DNA of 45,515 nucleotides from Lachnospiraceae bacterium (GTDB lineage Bacteria; Bacillota; Clostridia; Lachnospirales; Lachnospiraceae), in contig JAFPZU010000037.1 in assembly GCA_017417105.1 (NCBI GenBank), positions 1 to 45,515 on the forward strand, read 5' to 3'. The position numbers were made by a program, and so were the translations under genes. Within the stretch, counting starts at the first letter, position 1, and every line of letters starts with the position of its first letter. The notes under the pieces are model-generated. The model had not been told where the DNA came from. It did not search any database and saw nothing but the letters and a program-made list of their open reading frames with translations. Below, in pieces: positions 43,204 to 45,515 of the stretch.

Positions 43204-45219
43204 TTAATCCTCTCCCTGTTTTATATACGCTTTTTTCAGCCCTATCATCTGATCCCTCAGCATTGCTGCCGTTTCGAAATCAAGCTCGGCTGCCGCCTTC
43301 TTCATCTGCTTCTCCACCTTGGCTATGAGCTTTTCCAGTTCCTTTTTATCCATGGATTCGGGATCTTTTTCCAGCTCGTACTCACTCTTTGCCACAGACT
43401 TTGAAATGGATATCAGATCCCTTACCGCTTTCTGTATGGTCTGGGGAGTTATTCCGTGCTCCTCATTATACGCTTGCTGAAGCTTTCTCCTTCTGTCTGT
43501 CTCATCTATGCATTCTCTCATGGAACCTGTAATGGTATCCGCATACATTATGACATGACCTCTGGAGTTCCTCGCCGCTCTTCCCACCGTCTGAATAAGG
43601 GAGGTCGCCGACCTTAGGAATCCTTCTTTATCCGCATCAATGATCGCCACAAGGGTTATCTCAGGTATATCCAAGCCCTCTCTTAAGAGGTTGATTCCCA
43701 CAAGCACGTCAAAGACATCCAGTCTCATATCCCTTATTATCTCCGCTCTTTCCAAAGTGTCAACATCGGAATGGAGATATTTTACCCTGATGCCTGTCTC
43801 CCTCAGATAATCAGTCAGATCTTCAGCCATTCTTTTAGTGAGGGTCGTAATAAGAACCTTTCCTTTTTCCTTTATTTCCCTGTTAATCTCTGTAACCAGA
43901 TCGTCGATCTGTCCCTCGGTAGGTCTTACCGAGATCTCGGGATCAAGGAGGCCTGTCGGTCTTATTATCTGCTCCGCTCTTAACAGTTCATGCTCTTCCT
44001 CATAGGAGGCAGGGGTGGCGGAAACAAAGAGCAGTTTATCAATACGTCCTTCCCATTCCTCAAAGGAGAGGGGTCTGTTATCTTTTGCCGAGGGCAGCCT
44101 GAAGCCATAATCAACAAGAGAAGTCTTTCTGGCCTGGTCTCCGTTGTACATACCTCCGATCTGAGGGATCGTTATATGGCTCTCATCAACTATTATCAGA
44201 AAATCATCGGGAAAGAAATCCATAAGTGTCATGGGGGCAGAGCCCGGAGCCCTTCCGGACAGGGGTCTTGAATAGTTCTCGATACCTGAACAGAACCCTG
44301 TCTCCCGCATCATCTCTATATCAAAATTCGTTCTCTCGGAAATGCGCTGAGCTTCTATCAGCTTGTCTTCAGATTTGAAGAAACCTATTCTCTCCTCGAG
44401 CTCTCTTTCTATCTCCGCTATGCCCCGCTCCATCTTGTCTTTTGTTACCACGTAATGGGAGGCGGGAAAAACAGCTATATGCTTTAGCTCGGCCTTCGGA
44501 TGTCCCGTAAGCACGTCAAATTCGACTATCCTGTCGATCTCATCCCCGAAAAACTCCACCCTTACTCCGGTATCGTCCGCTTCCGCGGGAAAGATATCCA
44601 CTACGTCCCCGTGGACCCTGAAAGTGGATCTCTTGAAATCCGTCTGGGCTCTCTCGTACCTGATCTCCACCAGCTCGCGGATCACCTCATCCCGATCCTT
44701 CTGCATTCCGGGTCTTAGTGACATCATCATATGAATATAATCATCCGGTGAACCCAGACCGTATATGCAGGATACGGATGCGACAACCACCACATCGTTC
44801 CTCTCAGAAAGAGCCGCCGTCGCCGAGAGCCTCAGCTTGTCTATCTCATCATTTATCGACGAATCCTTTTCAATATACGTATCAGTAGAAGCAACATAGG
44901 CTTCCGGCTGATAGTAGTCATAGTAGGATACAAAATACTCGACTGCGTTTTCAGGGAAAAACTCCTTGAACTCACTGTACAATTGGCCAGCGAGGGTCTT
45001 ATTGTGCGATATTACCAAAGTGGGCATGTTAAGGGCTGCTATGACATTGGCCATCGTAAAAGTCTTGCCGGAACCCGTAACCCCTAGTAAAGTCTGGAAT
45101 TGATTGCCCTGCTTGAATCCTTCAACAAGCTCTTTTATGGCCTGTGGCTGGTCGCCGGTAGGCTGGTACTCACTGTGCAATTTAAACAAATTTTCTGCTT
45201 TTTTCATATGAATTTTCAT
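43204..45219 (-). CDS. uvrB: UvrABC helicase subunit UvrB
   Basis: Second subunit of nucleotide excision repair, which verifies damage and loads UvrC. The 671-residue protein has Walker A GVTGSGKT at 46-53, the beta-hairpin [10 protein letters not shown] just after 97, the DEAD-like DESH motif, helicase motifs through QTVGRAARN, and the C-terminal UvrC-binding UVR motif. The start is uncertain between ATG at 45219 and ATG at 45207, since neither has a ribosome site. It heads the uvrB, glycosyltransferase, uvrA operon. No SOS box of the Bacillus type (CGAACnnnnGTTC) was seen in the 300 bp upstream. Confidence 0.97.
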   Translation of the reverse strand: MKIHMKKAENLFKLHSEYQPTGDQPQAIKELVEGFKQGNQFQTLLGVTGSGKTFTMANVIAALNMPTLVISHNKTLAGQLYSEFKEFFPENAVEYFVSYYDYYQPEAYVASTDTYIEKDSSINDEIDKLRLSATAALSERNDVVVVASVSCIYGLGSPDDYIHMMMSLRPGMQKDRDEVIRELVEIRYERAQTDFKRSTFRVHGDVVDIFPAEADDTGVRVEFFGDEIDRIVEFDVLTGHPKAELKHIAVFPASHYVVTKDKMERGIAEIERELEERIGFFKSEDKLIEAQRISERTNFDIEMMRETGFCSGIENYSRPLSGRAPGSAPMTLMDFFPDDFLIIVDESHITIPQIGGMYNGDQARKTSLVDYGFRLPSAKDNRPLSFEEWEGRIDKLLFVSATPASYEEEHELLRAEQIIRPTGLLDPEISVRPTEGQIDDLVTEINREIKEKGKVLITTLTKRMAEDLTDYLRETGIRVKYLHSDVDTLERAEIIRDMRLDVFDVLVGINLLREGLDIPEITLVAIIDADKEGFLRSATSLIQTVGRAARNSRGHVIMYADTITGSMRECIDETDRRRKLQQAYNEEHGITPQTIQKAVRDLISISKSVAKSEYELEKDPESMDKKELEKLIAKVEKQMKKAAAELDFETAAMLRDQMIGLKKAYIKQGED

Positions 45220-45397
45220 AAGTGAAAAAGACGTCTATTCGCCAACTTTTCAAAGGGCTGCATTTTCAGTTTCGGATCAAAACCCCTCTTGGACGAATGA
45301 AAGTCACAAAAACAATTAGTCCAAACTCATCAGGGCTACAAATAACTACAAGGACGGAATGGTACTAAAAGTGCCCTAGTGTAGCGTTTCAATGACT
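45220..45397. other. Gene-free region upstream of uvrB
   Basis: About 178 bp with no credible ORF, promoter pair or SOS box on either strand. It must hold or adjoin the uvrB promoter unless transcription enters from beyond the window. It leads directly into the palindromic element at the right edge. Confidence 0.5.
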
Positions 45398-45515
45398 TCT
45401 TTACTTAAAACACCATCTTGCCGCCAGCTGCTTCGTTGTCGTCAGTCGTCGTAGCCCGCTACGACTCCTTCCTCCGCCTAGCATCTGACGACAATCTGGC
45501 ATTTTAACTAAAAGA
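45398..45515. repeat. Nested inverted-repeat element at window edge
   Basis: Four nested paired blocks span this stretch: outer TCTTTACTTAAAA (45398-45410) with TTTTAACTAAAAGA (45502-45515, near match), GCCAG (45423-45427) with CTGGC (45496-45500), TTGTCGTCAG (45436-45445) with CTGACGACAA (45485-45494), and GTCGTAGC (45448-45455) with GCTACGAC (45458-45465). As RNA or single-stranded DNA it would fold into one long branched hairpin. It encodes no ORF and may be a non-autonomous mobile repeat or a structured RNA. It may continue outside the window. Confidence 0.6.

Overview
The window looks like chromosomal DNA of a motile, plant-glycan-using member of the Clostridia, most likely Lachnospiraceae (Butyrivibrio/Roseburia-like). 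The basis is the gene content: Bacillus-type mbl followed by flagellar distal-rod genes, a CdaA/CdaR/GlmM c-di-AMP module, HPr with both His15 and Ser46, a type III glutamine synthetase, and a GH43/ABC sugar locus. No rRNA, tRNA, CRISPR array or prophage was seen.

Layout. (1) 8.3-0 kb, minus strand: ftsH, glgX, hypB, a DUF2971 protein, a nucleotidyltransferase and guaA, closed by a strong terminator at the left edge. (2) 8.4-16.6 kb: an oligosaccharide locus. A lipoprotein binding protein, two permeases and a cytosolic GH43 run leftward. An AraC-type regulator and a serine hydrolase run rightward from a 419-bp divergent region packed with copies of a 10-bp motif. A second GH43 faces them. (3) 16.6-18.4 kb: a regulatory interval with a candidate small RNA, then a PilZ protein and galE. 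(4) 18.4-20.6 kb: type III glutamine synthetase with a structured leader. (5) 24.3-20.6 kb, minus: nth, a metallophosphatase, manC and manA, each overlapping the next by 4 nt. (6) 24.3-27.5 kb: a GT-C-like membrane protein whose 3' end overlaps convergent leuA. (7) 39.3-27.6 kb, minus: a tightly packed run of 12 genes from mbl through flgF, flgG, flgJ, recD2, comF, a YvyF-like zinc protein, two unknown membrane proteins, cdaA and cdaR to glmM, followed by HPr with its own promoter. (8) 45.2-39.5 kb, minus: uvrB, a family 2 glycosyltransferase and uvrA, ended by a terminator. The right edge carries a roughly 118-nt nested inverted-repeat element.

How the genes work together. The sugar locus would import arabinose- or xylose-containing oligosaccharides and trim them in the cytosol under AraC-type control, borrowing an ATPase encoded elsewhere. 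The mbl-to-glmM run ties cell shape, flagellar rod assembly, DNA repair or uptake functions, c-di-AMP synthesis and the first step towards UDP-GlcNAc to one transcript. The most promising uncharacterised items are the two membrane proteins upstream of cdaA, the repeated AraC-region motif, the candidate small RNA upstream of pilZ, the glutamine synthetase leader, and the palindromic element beside uvrB.
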